Shown one piece after another: positions 27,501 through 34,867 of a stretch of 64,000 nucleotides of DNA. Every line of letters begins with the position of its first letter. The first letter of the stretch is position 1. The DNA is from Verrucomicrobiia bacterium DG1235 (GTDB lineage Bacteria; Verrucomicrobiota; Verrucomicrobiia; Opitutales; Opitutaceae). The notes under the pieces were generated by a model. It saw nothing but the letters and a program-made list of their open reading frames with translations. It was not told where the DNA came from and did no database searches. Position numbers and translations under genes: made by a program. The DNA lies in NCBI GenBank assembly GCA_000155695.1, contig DS990592.1:2837973-2901972 (forward strand), written 5' to 3'.

Positions 27501-29906
27501 TTCGGCGTCCAAAGAGATCCGATCAAGATCTTCTGCTGATCCATAGTAGCTGCGATCGTCCAGACTCAGGAAATTATCCCATCTCGGAACTTGTCTCAAT
27601 TCTAGCACTTCACTGGTATCGACATCCGCAAGCCGATCGAGCTGTCGCAGCGTTACTCGTCCATCACTTAGATAAACGTAGCCAACTCGATTCACAGCGC
27701 TCACGACTCTCGCCTTCAGCCAAGTCGAATCAACAAGATAGTCTGTACCATCCAGATCGATACGTATCCGCTTCTGCCACAAATTCCTTCCGGTCAGGCC
27801 AGCAGTCTCTTCCAAAGAGTCGAGAAACAGATCGTATTGAGCTCTAGCTAGATAGGAGAAGAATCGATTTTGCTGCCAGTGCAACGTCGTCCCGCCTTCC
27901 CTAAGCGCCGCGTTTACCGCTGACTTTACCGCTTCCACAGAATCGAGTATCCTATCGAACTGATCAGGAGAAAACCAAGATTCGCCACTCAGACCCAACG
28001 CTTCTAAATCCTCGATACCCTCGTCCACCGCTTGCTTCACGGACGCAAGTGACTCCCCTAGCTCTTCGTCTCGGTAAACTGTCAGAACAAGAGAATAGCC
28101 ATCCAACTCACCATCGACCACCAGAGCTTCTCCATAGGACGCCAAGAGGGCATTCATCAACTGTATCCTAATCCCAAATACAGATATATAGTCGTCCACC
28201 CATAGTTCCGACCCATCCAGGTTCACTTTGCGAAGCGTTTCCCACTCCGACTGCTTAGAAAACGCTTCAAGTTCTTCTTCGCTCAGTACCGAAGAAATCC
28301 CGGAAATAGCGGCCAATTCCGCAACTGTCCGAGGAAACGCCTTCCAAGCTTCATCGTCAGCCTTAAGCAACACCTGACCTACCCCTGTCACCTGCACGCT
28401 CACGTCGCTATTGTTCAACGCATTTTCCAAGACCGAATAGGCTGACTCGTACAATCCCTTTACATATCCGCTTCTTCCTGAGTAGCCATGCAACTTCTGC
28501 CCAAGAGCTCGATCAACCTTCACGCGCCAGCGAGCAGACAGATCAAGGCCATCAAGAAAATCTTTGATACTGCTCTCTAAGGAGAGATTCCATGATTCTA
28601 GAGTGTTCCGATAACTAAGGATCTCACTCGGCCTGACAACTGAACCGAGATCGCCGCCCTCGTATTCAGAAATCAACTCCATCTTCTTACTCGGCGGCCT
28701 TACCTCATCCTCCAACGCCTCGACAAATACGTGCTCCTCTTCGCTATATATTCCATTCGCCTCCGCTAACAACTGAGTCTCGAAGACCTCCTCATAGCCT
28801 TTGTCCTTCACATTGGTCACCAGTTCGAGGTCCAACTCCGACAAGAATCCATCGACTCCACTTAAAAAGCCGCCAAAAGTCGCGTCGCTCAACGGACTTT
28901 TTGATAATCCAGCAGCAGTCGGATCATGCTTCTGCCGAAGCTCCTCAGCCATAGCCCGCCCCTCACGCAGACACCTCTCCGCTCCATTGAGAAGCCGAGC
29001 AAACATCGCATAGTCGATTTCTATCGCTCCATCCAAATCGTCATCCTTGTCAGACTCCGATAGAATATCCATGTGCTTAAGCGCCAAGGCGTGAATAAGC
29101 GTGTAGTTGCCATACGGTGACAAGGATTCAAATACCGGTAGAGCCGCAACGAGTCCAGGGCGTCGTGTATCCAAATAATCTTTCAAGCTCTCATGTCCTT
29201 CAAGATCAGACGCATCTATCCCCGGTAAGCGATCGTAATCGTTAAGCTCCACCGTACCCAAGCGCTTGTATTGGTTAGACAGAGCCTTCATCGCGCTCGA
29301 GACCTCAATTTCATACTCCTCGCCTTCCCACGTTATACGCAGAGGACTCGAAGCCAGCATTTGATCAATTCCGCCAATGCTCTCCTGATAAAACAACAGC
29401 AACGACTCGGGTACCACCGCTCCGCTTTCCAGCAGCTCCAGAATGTCCGCTCGCGTTTCCGCTACGATTGACTGCATCTCCTCGTATTCAGAAAGCCTTA
29501 CTCCATCGAGCAAAATACCGCTCGCATACTCAGTCAGCTCCGCCAACTCTTCTTTCAATTCCTCCGCGAACAATCGAATGGTCTCGTCAACACTCAAGCC
29601 AACCACGCGGTAGAACCTCGCAGGACGTCCCGACGCGCCGAAATCGGCCACCTCCAAATCCTCCTTCAACCGGGAGCGACTCATCTCCTCCCAATTGACT
29701 AGGTCGTCGGAAACCATCAGAGCAAATTCCTGAACGCCTGCCAGCGTCTCGCCCTCAGGCATTCGAGGCACCTGCAGCACAATCGCGCCATTTGAAGTGA
29801 TCACTGACTCGATGTCGGGCGTCTTTGCTCTTGCGGAAGAAGAGACGAGCAAACACACGCACAAGGCAGTCAGAGCGTTTCGCAATAGAGGTAGTAGCGA
29901 GCTCAT
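24594..29906 (-). CDS. Giant exported repeat-module protein of unknown function
   Basis: A 1770-residue acidic protein with a signal peptide (LRNALTALCVCLLVSSSARA, residues 9-26). Residues 60-103 hold 'FALMVSDDLVNWEEM...RPARFYRVVG', a segment common at the C-termini of exported Verrucomicrobial proteins but here N-terminal. The rest seems to be degenerate modules of about 200 residues. Each has a beta unit of the form 'h-x-h-x-G-x-x-x-x-h' (near 190, 560, 715, 940, 1150, 1360, 1560) and a later helix-turn 'L-x-x-Y-G-x-x-V-x-x-x-G-x-h-D' (near 588, 812, 1239, 1438; as 'LDYFDEVVDENGDVD' at 1741). No domain is recognised. Third positions are visibly less C-rich than in neighbours. It is divergent from the His-rich TPR gene. 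Confidence 0.75.
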   Translation of the reverse strand: MSSLLPLLRNALTALCVCLLVSSSARAKTPDIESVITSNGAIVLQVPRMPEGETLAGVQEFALMVSDDLVNWEEMSRSRLKEDLEVADFGASGRPARFYRVVGLSVDETIRLFAEELKEELAELTEYASGILLDGVRLSEYEEMQSIVAETRADILELLESGAVVPESLLLFYQESIGGIDQMLASSPLRITWEGEEYEIEVSSAMKALSNQYKRLGTVELNDYDRLPGIDASDLEGHESLKDYLDTRRPGLVAALPVFESLSPYGNYTLIHALALKHMDILSESDKDDDLDGAIEIDYAMFARLLNGAERCLREGRAMAEELRQKHDPTAAGLSKSPLSDATFGGFLSGVDGFLSELDLELVTNVKDKGYEEVFETQLLAEANGIYSEEEHVFVEALEDEVRPPSKKMELISEYEGGDLGSVVRPSEILSYRNTLESWNLSLESSIKDFLDGLDLSARWRVKVDRALGQKLHGYSGRSGYVKGLYESAYSVLENALNNSDVSVQVTGVGQVLLKADDEAWKAFPRTVAELAAISGISSVLSEEELEAFSKQSEWETLRKVNLDGSELWVDDYISVFGIRIQLMNALLASYGEALVVDGELDGYSLVLTVYRDEELGESLASVKQAVDEGIEDLEALGLSGESWFSPDQFDRILDSVEAVKSAVNAALREGGTTLHWQQNRFFSYLARAQYDLFLDSLEETAGLTGRNLWQKRIRIDLDGTDYLVDSTWLKARVVSAVNRVGYVYLSDGRVTLRQLDRLADVDTSEVLELRQVPRWDNFLSLDDRSYYGSAEDLDRISLDAELYFVFIPRLLEVYGENILKATGGIDNELLEERLLLGLEPEVPFGSSLQRICKEIAESRGGAALAKLNSLSDSEWSTWEAIEEAFLQAKVEILDESGPYLADASDIERTYLVQEVERFGSLYVLRDRFRDLQEVDAVTLRFGNGESWLVPLKKMRSAVGLSYYHVLEDRSVYSGLSDEDYAASHRFNPYLSFLDGVDDPEALHYEEWVDQSKLLIAVLRRLHDSPDSVPELYRDSIVSDSGSVVVEVLRRYVVGVDNLHFAMVEEARQRSNEISGRLDAILKAPLTIEKVEEAYGLLAELNRDLNAYLSDATRRFRADDVLEVEEGVSAEYQSAFAILLDAMRSHPLTVVLEGESVVVPYESISRRLLGELGKRYPGEVLAAHHFASLYGLSVADLRRYDKLEVFFGRQIVALPRNSSYVEVVSKLSDIGMRQLVVDLVLEYGSVVYDAGTGIFDVEALVAMVSDETLGRERALARANELFDGLESALEELGEAVSLQDLEMISFVLSNKRTQLRASLADDVSALSEESLVVIQEYVDGRYAQVLDQVSGYVFGREIRIDQIDGGQVAIDISEYEDGLAEEIERLVGLYPIEDSSSSRVVVYGFGIDRSFGYVGPRDRFDRAETLTRFGFHVLIGRLVAAYGDTVVSEGGFDFEAFVEQLERTDEDRAAALIDRLIEIEEARWLAVSPDHEDAVLWDDAKLINARFDASYGAFSRLYRRLETVHTGWSRRSDVDQRLNDEWTRVRERYEIAMGDRDVIVEVDGAEVLISASSLLERLDAAYDDGAVGLLDSYAIGLESTYGYSEKEYLWSFDIYPFFSNAEQSGSDGVKVSGLYPFTLGDLQNLPGVSNADLQRLDVEGDNHVTFIPTSAKELMTGILNLRVLAPGSGVEVVGSQESGYLSVNGSSIDSAWRYMYMPVARTFDELSWRARRFDVLIELILDYFDEVVDENGDVDLDALERVLMDAEEET

Positions 29907-29932
29907 GATAATTTTAGGGATTCCAAAGATAA

Positions 29933-29948
29933 CGTAGTTACCACTACG
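29933..29948. promoter_or_regulatory. Small palindrome between two divergent exported-protein genes
   Basis: CGTAGT and ACTACG flank a four-base spacer, giving a 16-base inverted repeat 27 bases before the giant-protein start and 177 bases before the His-rich gene. It has the size of a dimeric regulator site. No regulator is known, and such palindromes arise by chance fairly often. Confidence 0.25.
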
Positions 29949-30124
29949 AAGCTGCTACATAGAGAGGATTCAACTTCTACGCACTAAATTTCTGCAAACC
30001 CCGTTAAAAAGAATGAATAGATCCAAGCCCCCGCTCGTCTTTCAAGTGTTAGATACAGGCTCGCCGCTACCGCCACTACCCCTGGCAACGCCAAACCATT
30101 CCTAATAAAGGAGACCCCATCGCC

Positions 30125-32389
30125 ATGCAAAAGATAAGGAAACATAGCCCCCTCAAGAACGCTAAATCTCTCTTAGTTTGCATGTTAGCAACGCTTCTCC
30201 TTCCGCTTCCAGCGGCCAACCTGAACGCCGCCCCGAAACGGGAAACGCAAAGCAAGTCCGAACCATCCAGAGGCATTCCCTCGAAAAACTCGCACAACCG
30301 ATCCCGCCAAGCTCCCGCTCCTGCCAGGGAACGTCCCAGCCCTCCGCCAGCCAAAACCACCAACAATAGAAACACGCGCAAACCAGCGCCCACTCCTCCG
30401 CCCAGAGCCTCTCAACCGCGAACCAAGGTCAACAGCCAGAGAAACAGCGCCAACGCTCGCCCGGCCACACGCACTCCTCCCCCTAGAGTCACTCAGCCAG
30501 CTCGCGCCAACTCGCAACCACGAGTCACCACTCAGCCGCGCTCACAGCCACCCAGACCCGAAAACCGGACGACAACACAACCGGCCAGCGCCAATCGCAG
30601 CCAAAGAATCAACACCACCACGACGCGCCCAAATCGCCCTCAAGCCACCGTCACCCGCCCCTCGCAGCCAAGAAGCGCCGCGCCGCGCTTGAACGCAGCC
30701 AATAGAGAGCAATCACAGCGCTCGACTCCCACAGTCACGAGACCGCGCACCCAGCAGAGCAAATCTTCCACCACCATAATACGCCGCCAACAACCCGCGC
30801 GCACCGAAACCGTACGCGGCACAAGCGTCACCACAGTTACCCGCCCTAGCAGATCGAGCGACACCCGCAACATCACCTCCTCCTCGACTCGACACGCTCC
30901 CACTCGCACTAACCTCGCCACTCAGGAGGATCGCAAAGACCTAGCGCCCGCTCCACGTCGCCAAGGAGTGAATACAGATTCCTCTCTATCAAACAGCGAT
31001 AGCCGAAGCAGCAATCGTCGACGCGACATGAGCCAGCCGGAAAAAAGAAAGATCGACCGCGGCAACCGCGAAGAGACCTATCACGCAGATAGAGATTCCG
31101 CTCGCGCCATCTACCGAGACCGACGCCAAAATGTCGAAAGACTGTCCGCCGAGCGACGTGACAAGGCCCGCCACCGCGCCATTCGGGACCACGCGAGTCA
31201 CAAGGGCGATCGAGACGGTCACCACCGAAAAGCTCCCTCCCGTCGCACGCATCACATCGTCGATCACCATCACCGCCATCACGACGGATGCGGACACCAT
31301 TTCTACAACAATCGCTGGCACGACTACCCTCGCTCCCATCGCCACTACCATGGTTGCGGACACTACCATCATTCGGGAAGCTGGATTTCATTCTCGATAG
31401 GGCACGTGCACGGCTTCGGCTGCGGTCACTTCTATGACAATGGCATCTGGCTCTCGCATACCGGCAGTCTCCACTATCACCACGCTGGCTGCGGGCACTA
31501 CTATTACGACGGCCTATGGAACAACACTTCCTGCTACCACATCCACGGACCTGGTTGCGGGCACCACTACTACGACGGCCGCTGGAACGATTTCGCCCAT
31601 ACACACATTCACTCCGATCACTGCGGACACCTCTACGATGGTACCCAGTGGCTTATCGTCAGCTCCGACGACCACATCCACGGAGCGAACTGCGGACACT
31701 ATCGATTCTCGGGCCGCTGGCATGCGTATCCACGAGAATACTACACCATGGGTAGAGCAAACAGTCTGTTCTTCTTCGTGGACCTCGGCGACTATCGAAA
31801 CCGGAACCTCCCGGACTGGGCCTACGAAGAATACCTAGCCGACTACGCGACCGCAGACATCTTCCGCTCAACGACACCACTGGCCAAGGCCTACGCCGCC
31901 TTCGCCAAGAGTCGATACTACGACTCTCTCGTGCAATTCCGCCTCGCTTCCCAAATCGAGCCTGACAACGGACTCATATACCTCGCCCGCGCCCAAGCTC
32001 AGATCGCCGTAAAAGACTATCGAGCCGCCTTCGAGGACCTTAAGAAAGGCATGACTCTCCTGCCCGAATGGGCCGACGTCAGAATAAACCTATCCGAAAT
32101 CTATTCGGATACCATCGATCTTGATACCCACATAAGCCAACTGGAAGCATGGGTCGAACGCTACCCGCGCGACTACAAGGCCCACTTCGTACTCGGCTAC
32201 TTCTACTACTTCCACCAGGAATACGACGCCGCAAAAAACGAGCTCCAGTACGCCCTCTCATGGAATGACCAACTGGAGCCGGCCCTCAACCTCATCGATC
32301 ACATCCTTTCCTTCGAAGCCGAACAGGAAGTGCTAACCATGGAGCAAGACCTCCCACCTTCAAACGAAGTCGAAATCACTACAGAATAG
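30125..32389 (+). CDS. Exported His/Cys-repeat protein with TPR domain
   Basis: A 754-residue protein with a good Shine-Dalgarno sequence (AAAGGAGACC) before ATG 30125 and a signal peptide ending near 'LPLPAANLNAA'. Residues about 35-375 are disordered and rich in Arg, Pro, Thr, Ser and Gln. Residues 381-539 contain seven repeats of about 22 residues with the pattern H-x-H-x(3,4)-C-G-H and then G-x-W, for example 'HIHGPGCGHHYYDGRW'. Each offers three His and one Cys, as expected of a metal site. Residues about 570-735 are TPR-like ('LIYLARAQAQIAVKDYRAAFEDLKKG'). I infer metal binding or a surface scaffold; no function is known. It is divergent from the giant exported protein and is followed by a terminator. 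Confidence 0.8.
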   Translation: MQKIRKHSPLKNAKSLLVCMLATLLLPLPAANLNAAPKRETQSKSEPSRGIPSKNSHNRSRQAPAPARERPSPPPAKTTNNRNTRKPAPTPPPRASQPRTKVNSQRNSANARPATRTPPPRVTQPARANSQPRVTTQPRSQPPRPENRTTTQPASANRSQRINTTTTRPNRPQATVTRPSQPRSAAPRLNAANREQSQRSTPTVTRPRTQQSKSSTTIIRRQQPARTETVRGTSVTTVTRPSRSSDTRNITSSSTRHAPTRTNLATQEDRKDLAPAPRRQGVNTDSSLSNSDSRSSNRRRDMSQPEKRKIDRGNREETYHADRDSARAIYRDRRQNVERLSAERRDKARHRAIRDHASHKGDRDGHHRKAPSRRTHHIVDHHHRHHDGCGHHFYNNRWHDYPRSHRHYHGCGHYHHSGSWISFSIGHVHGFGCGHFYDNGIWLSHTGSLHYHHAGCGHYYYDGLWNNTSCYHIHGPGCGHHYYDGRWNDFAHTHIHSDHCGHLYDGTQWLIVSSDDHIHGANCGHYRFSGRWHAYPREYYTMGRANSLFFFVDLGDYRNRNLPDWAYEEYLADYATADIFRSTTPLAKAYAAFAKSRYYDSLVQFRLASQIEPDNGLIYLARAQAQIAVKDYRAAFEDLKKGMTLLPEWADVRINLSEIYSDTIDLDTHISQLEAWVERYPRDYKAHFVLGYFYYFHQEYDAAKNELQYALSWNDQLEPALNLIDHILSFEAEQEVLTMEQDLPPSNEVEITTE

Positions 32390-32425
32390 TTCTAGCGGCT
32401 GCTCAATCCAAGGCACCCCAAAAAG

Positions 32426-32451
32426 CGCTACTGCTCCGCAGGAGCGTTTTT
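32426..32451 (+). terminator. Terminator after the His-rich gene
   Basis: CGCT and AGCG form an outer stem and CTGC/GCAG an inner stem around TCC, with a small mismatch between them, followed by TTTTT. It overlaps the last codons of the convergent MscS gene. A run of A on the other side could let it act in both directions. Confidence 0.65.
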
Positions 32452-33528
32452 GCTTTCGCCTTCACCTTGAATAGCTTCCCGATGGGCGTCTATTCGAACC
32501 ACCTCCGTATCTATGAAAAGAATACGCTTCTCGGCAGCACCCTTCTCCTCGCCCTCAAGCGTCGAAAGCTGCTTTTCTAGCTCAAGCTTTTCTTTCACCA
32601 TTTTATCCCGCTCGAAAACGAGCCGCTCAATCGTTTCCGCCTCTTCCGCCTTGTCGAAAATCCGATTCTCAGGAACATCCTCGACCTTCGGCGTCGGCGC
32701 CGAAACAGGGCTCGCAACTGGCATTATCTTCTGACCATCCTTCAGCGGCCGCTGCATCATCGCATTGGGCGATAGGATCTCAATGCCCGCATCATGGAGC
32801 GTATTCAAAACATTGATATGTAGCTGGGACCGCTTGCTCACCATCTGCTTCACCTCCGTCAACAGCCCCGCCACGCGATAAACTACGGCAAAGTCGCCCA
32901 ATTCCATGACCCTCACAAACGGATCCTCCAGACCGGCTCCTTTGGCTGCCTCCAGCAGCAAGGGCTCAATCACAGCTTGATGCGTGTCGTAGCCCAAGGA
33001 TACGGAAGCGGATACAATCGTTCCAGAATTCCGCACCACTGTCACTGGGTTCGTCACCAAATACAAATTCGGCAGCGTTGTCAGATCCCGATCCTCCGTC
33101 TGGATCTCCGTGTGGAAGAGACCGCGAGCCGATACGCGGCCAAAGGTATTACCCACCCGCACGAAATCCCCCGACCGAAACGAAGCAATCGAACGAATCA
33201 TAAATCCTCCCATCGCGTTCGCCACAAAAGTCGTCGAAGACAAGCCGATGATACCTGTCATCACCAGCCCAAACAAGCCGAGCAACTGGTCCTTCGTCCC
33301 ATCTTTCAATGGCAAGGCTATGATCAACGCCACCAACGCAAACGCTGTCAAAACCAGCATCACAATGGGACGCGAGAAATTGTTGTGCGTCCCAAACTTG
33401 GCTTCCTTCCGCTGAAAGTACCAACGCGCCGCCAACAAGGACGCGGCCACCACGCCCAACGTCACAAGCAAAGGAATGTAGCTAGGAAAGGACTCAACGA
33501 GTTCGGAAGCTTCGGGCATGGAAAACAA
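32428..33528 (-). CDS. MscS-family mechanosensitive ion channel
   Basis: A 366-residue inner-membrane protein. Three hydrophobic helices lie in the first 115 residues ('YIPLLVTLGVVAASLLAARWYF', 'PIVMLVLTAFALVALIIALPL', 'LLGLFGLVMTGIIGLSSTTFVANAMGGFM'). The beta domain follows with the typical 'FRSGDFVRVGNTFGRVSARGLFHTEIQTEDRDLTTLPNLYL' (split here only by reading), and 'NPVTVVRNSG'. The C-terminus (about 275-366) is a charged coiled coil not found in minimal MscS. Such channels release solutes when turgor rises. It converges on the His-rich gene and is separated by 44 bases from the lipocalin operon end, so it may be co-transcribed with that operon. Confidence 0.88.
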   Translation of the reverse strand: MFSMPEASELVESFPSYIPLLVTLGVVAASLLAARWYFQRKEAKFGTHNNFSRPIVMLVLTAFALVALIIALPLKDGTKDQLLGLFGLVMTGIIGLSSTTFVANAMGGFMIRSIASFRSGDFVRVGNTFGRVSARGLFHTEIQTEDRDLTTLPNLYLVTNPVTVVRNSGTIVSASVSLGYDTHQAVIEPLLLEAAKGAGLEDPFVRVMELGDFAVVYRVAGLLTEVKQMVSKRSQLHINVLNTLHDAGIEILSPNAMMQRPLKDGQKIMPVASPVSAPTPKVEDVPENRIFDKAEEAETIERLVFERDKMVKEKLELEKQLSTLEGEEKGAAEKRILFIDTEVVRIDAHREAIQGEGESKNAPAEQ

Positions 33529-33572
33529 CCAACTCCCTTCGCCCCAAATTGCAAAACTTTAGACGCGGCGCC

Positions 33573-34127
33573 CTATTGACGATGCGGCACGCGTTCGACC
33601 TTAGCCATATCGTAGTCTCGCCTAGCCAGCTCGAACAAAAGTCGCTCGTAGTCGCGATCGGACAACTGAGCGGAACGCGTCATCACCCAGGCAAGATCCC
33701 TGTCTGGATGCCCAATCACCGTCTCCGTGTAGTCCGGCGACACATACAGTATGTAATAGGGAGCGGTGAAGATTCCAAAGAACCGCATACGCCACTCCGC
33801 ATTCGTCTCCTCGTTATGCACCTTTCCCTTAGGCTTCATCGTCTTCAGCTTTCCATCATGACTCCCTTTGCGAAAACGATAAGTCGTCAGAATTGTCCCG
33901 TCATCGCCCAGTCGGTAAGTCTCCGTCGCGTCGTACGCATTCTTGTCAAGCGGCGTCGCAGTGTATCCATGGACATACCACGTTCCCATGAAACGATCCA
34001 GATCGACGTACTCCGCCAGCTCCTGATTCGGCTCCTTGTCCTCGCCCTTCGTGCAAGCACCTGCCAAGACAAGCACCACAGCTAAAACACCAATCCCTAA
34101 TATCCATTTCATAATTTCCATCTCCAT
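33573..34127 (-). CDS. blc: Blc-like lipocalin lipoprotein
   Basis: A 184-residue lipoprotein with lipobox 'LVLAGAC' (C25). The lipocalin signature 'DLDRFMGTWYVHGYT' (residues 42-56) contains the G-x-W motif, and 'YILYVSPDYTETVIGHPDRDLAWVMTRS' is the conserved Blc 'Y.V...A....W.L.R' region. Bacterial Blc proteins sit on the outer membrane and bind fatty acids or lysophospholipids. ATG 34127 is chosen because it overlaps the SDR stop as TAATG, which indicates coupled translation. It is the last gene of a four-gene overlapping operon (DUF4174, GPH transporter, SDR, lipocalin). Confidence 0.88.
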   Translation of the reverse strand: MEMEIMKWILGIGVLAVVLVLAGACTKGEDKEPNQELAEYVDLDRFMGTWYVHGYTATPLDKNAYDATETYRLGDDGTILTTYRFRKGSHDGKLKTMKPKGKVHNEETNAEWRMRFFGIFTAPYYILYVSPDYTETVIGHPDRDLAWVMTRSAQLSDRDYERLLFELARRDYDMAKVERVPHRQ

Positions 34128-34867
34128 TAACGCTTTTTGCTAAACAAACTACCCAGCCCGCCATCGACCCCAATCGTTTGCCCCGTCACCCAGCTCTGCT
34201 CTCGATCCAATAGCCAGGCCAAAGCTCGAGCCACCTCCTCCGGCTCCCCGATCCGCCCTAAAGCGTGCATAGACTCAGATGCCTTCAAAGCCATCTCATT
34301 TTCCGTAATGCCTCGAGCCATCTTCGTCCTCACAAGCCCGGGCGCCACACAATTCACTCGTATTCCATAGCTCGCGTAAGTGGCTGCCGCCGACAGCGTC
34401 AACCCGATCACTCCAGCTTTCGCCGCAGCGATCGCCTCATGGTTCGGAAAGCCCTTCTGGGCCGCCGCCGAAGAGCAGAGAGCAATAGAACCGCCTGCCT
34501 TCATCATCCGTTTGGCCACCCCGCGTATCGCAGCAAAACAAGTTGAGAGATTCAGCGACATTACCGTCTCAAAATCCCTCTTGCTCGTCAGGTGGGCTGG
34601 CTTGAGCAATATCGAACCAACGCAAACCGCTAAACCGTCAATCCTGCCAAACCGCTCTTCCATCGCGTCGAAAAAGGGACCGTAGGCATCCCAATCCGTC
34701 GCGTCAATCTCCGCTATCTCCGCCCCATCGAGTTCTTCTAAAGCCTTCGCCGCAGACACGTCTCTCACGCCTGCCATCACCTGGCAGCCACTGTCCAAGA
34801 GCCTTCGAACCAAGGAGCTTCCAATACCCCCACTGGCACCAATTATTGCATAGTTTCCTGTATTCAT
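34127..34867 (-). CDS. SDR-family oxidoreductase lacking the usual catalytic tyrosine
   Basis: A 246-residue Rossmann protein. The cofactor loop 'IIGASGGIGSSLVRRLL' (residues 8-24), 'GVRD', the 'VCVGS' strand that replaces NNAG, and the Pro-Gly motif 'VNCVAPGLVRTKM' are all present. The catalytic region reads 'SSAAAQKGFPNHEAIAAAKAGVIGL': the lysine is there, but the residue four before it is Ile, not Tyr. The SDR set with 'PNHEAIAAAKAG' is, to my recollection, a recurrent subfamily, so this is probably not a sequencing error. It may use another residue or bind NAD(P) without catalysis. It overlaps the transporter stop by ATGA and the lipocalin start by TAATG. Confidence 0.88.
   Translation of the reverse strand: MNTGNYAIIGASGGIGSSLVRRLLDSGCQVMAGVRDVSAAKALEELDGAEIAEIDATDWDAYGPFFDAMEERFGRIDGLAVCVGSILLKPAHLTSKRDFETVMSLNLSTCFAAIRGVAKRMMKAGGSIALCSSAAAQKGFPNHEAIAAAKAGVIGLTLSAAATYASYGIRVNCVAPGLVRTKMARGITENEMALKASESMHALGRIGEPEEVARALAWLLDREQSWVTGQTIGVDGGLGSLFSKKR

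Noticed and set aside
30125-31250. Histone-like or DNA-binding function from the Arg-rich N-terminal region
   Set aside because: A signal peptide precedes it, so the protein is exported; Arg/Pro/Thr richness alone is not evidence of DNA binding.
30904-31604. Minus-strand frames rich in Arg, Ser and Gly opposite the His-rich gene
   Set aside because: They arise from the repeat structure of the plus-strand gene and lack start signals.
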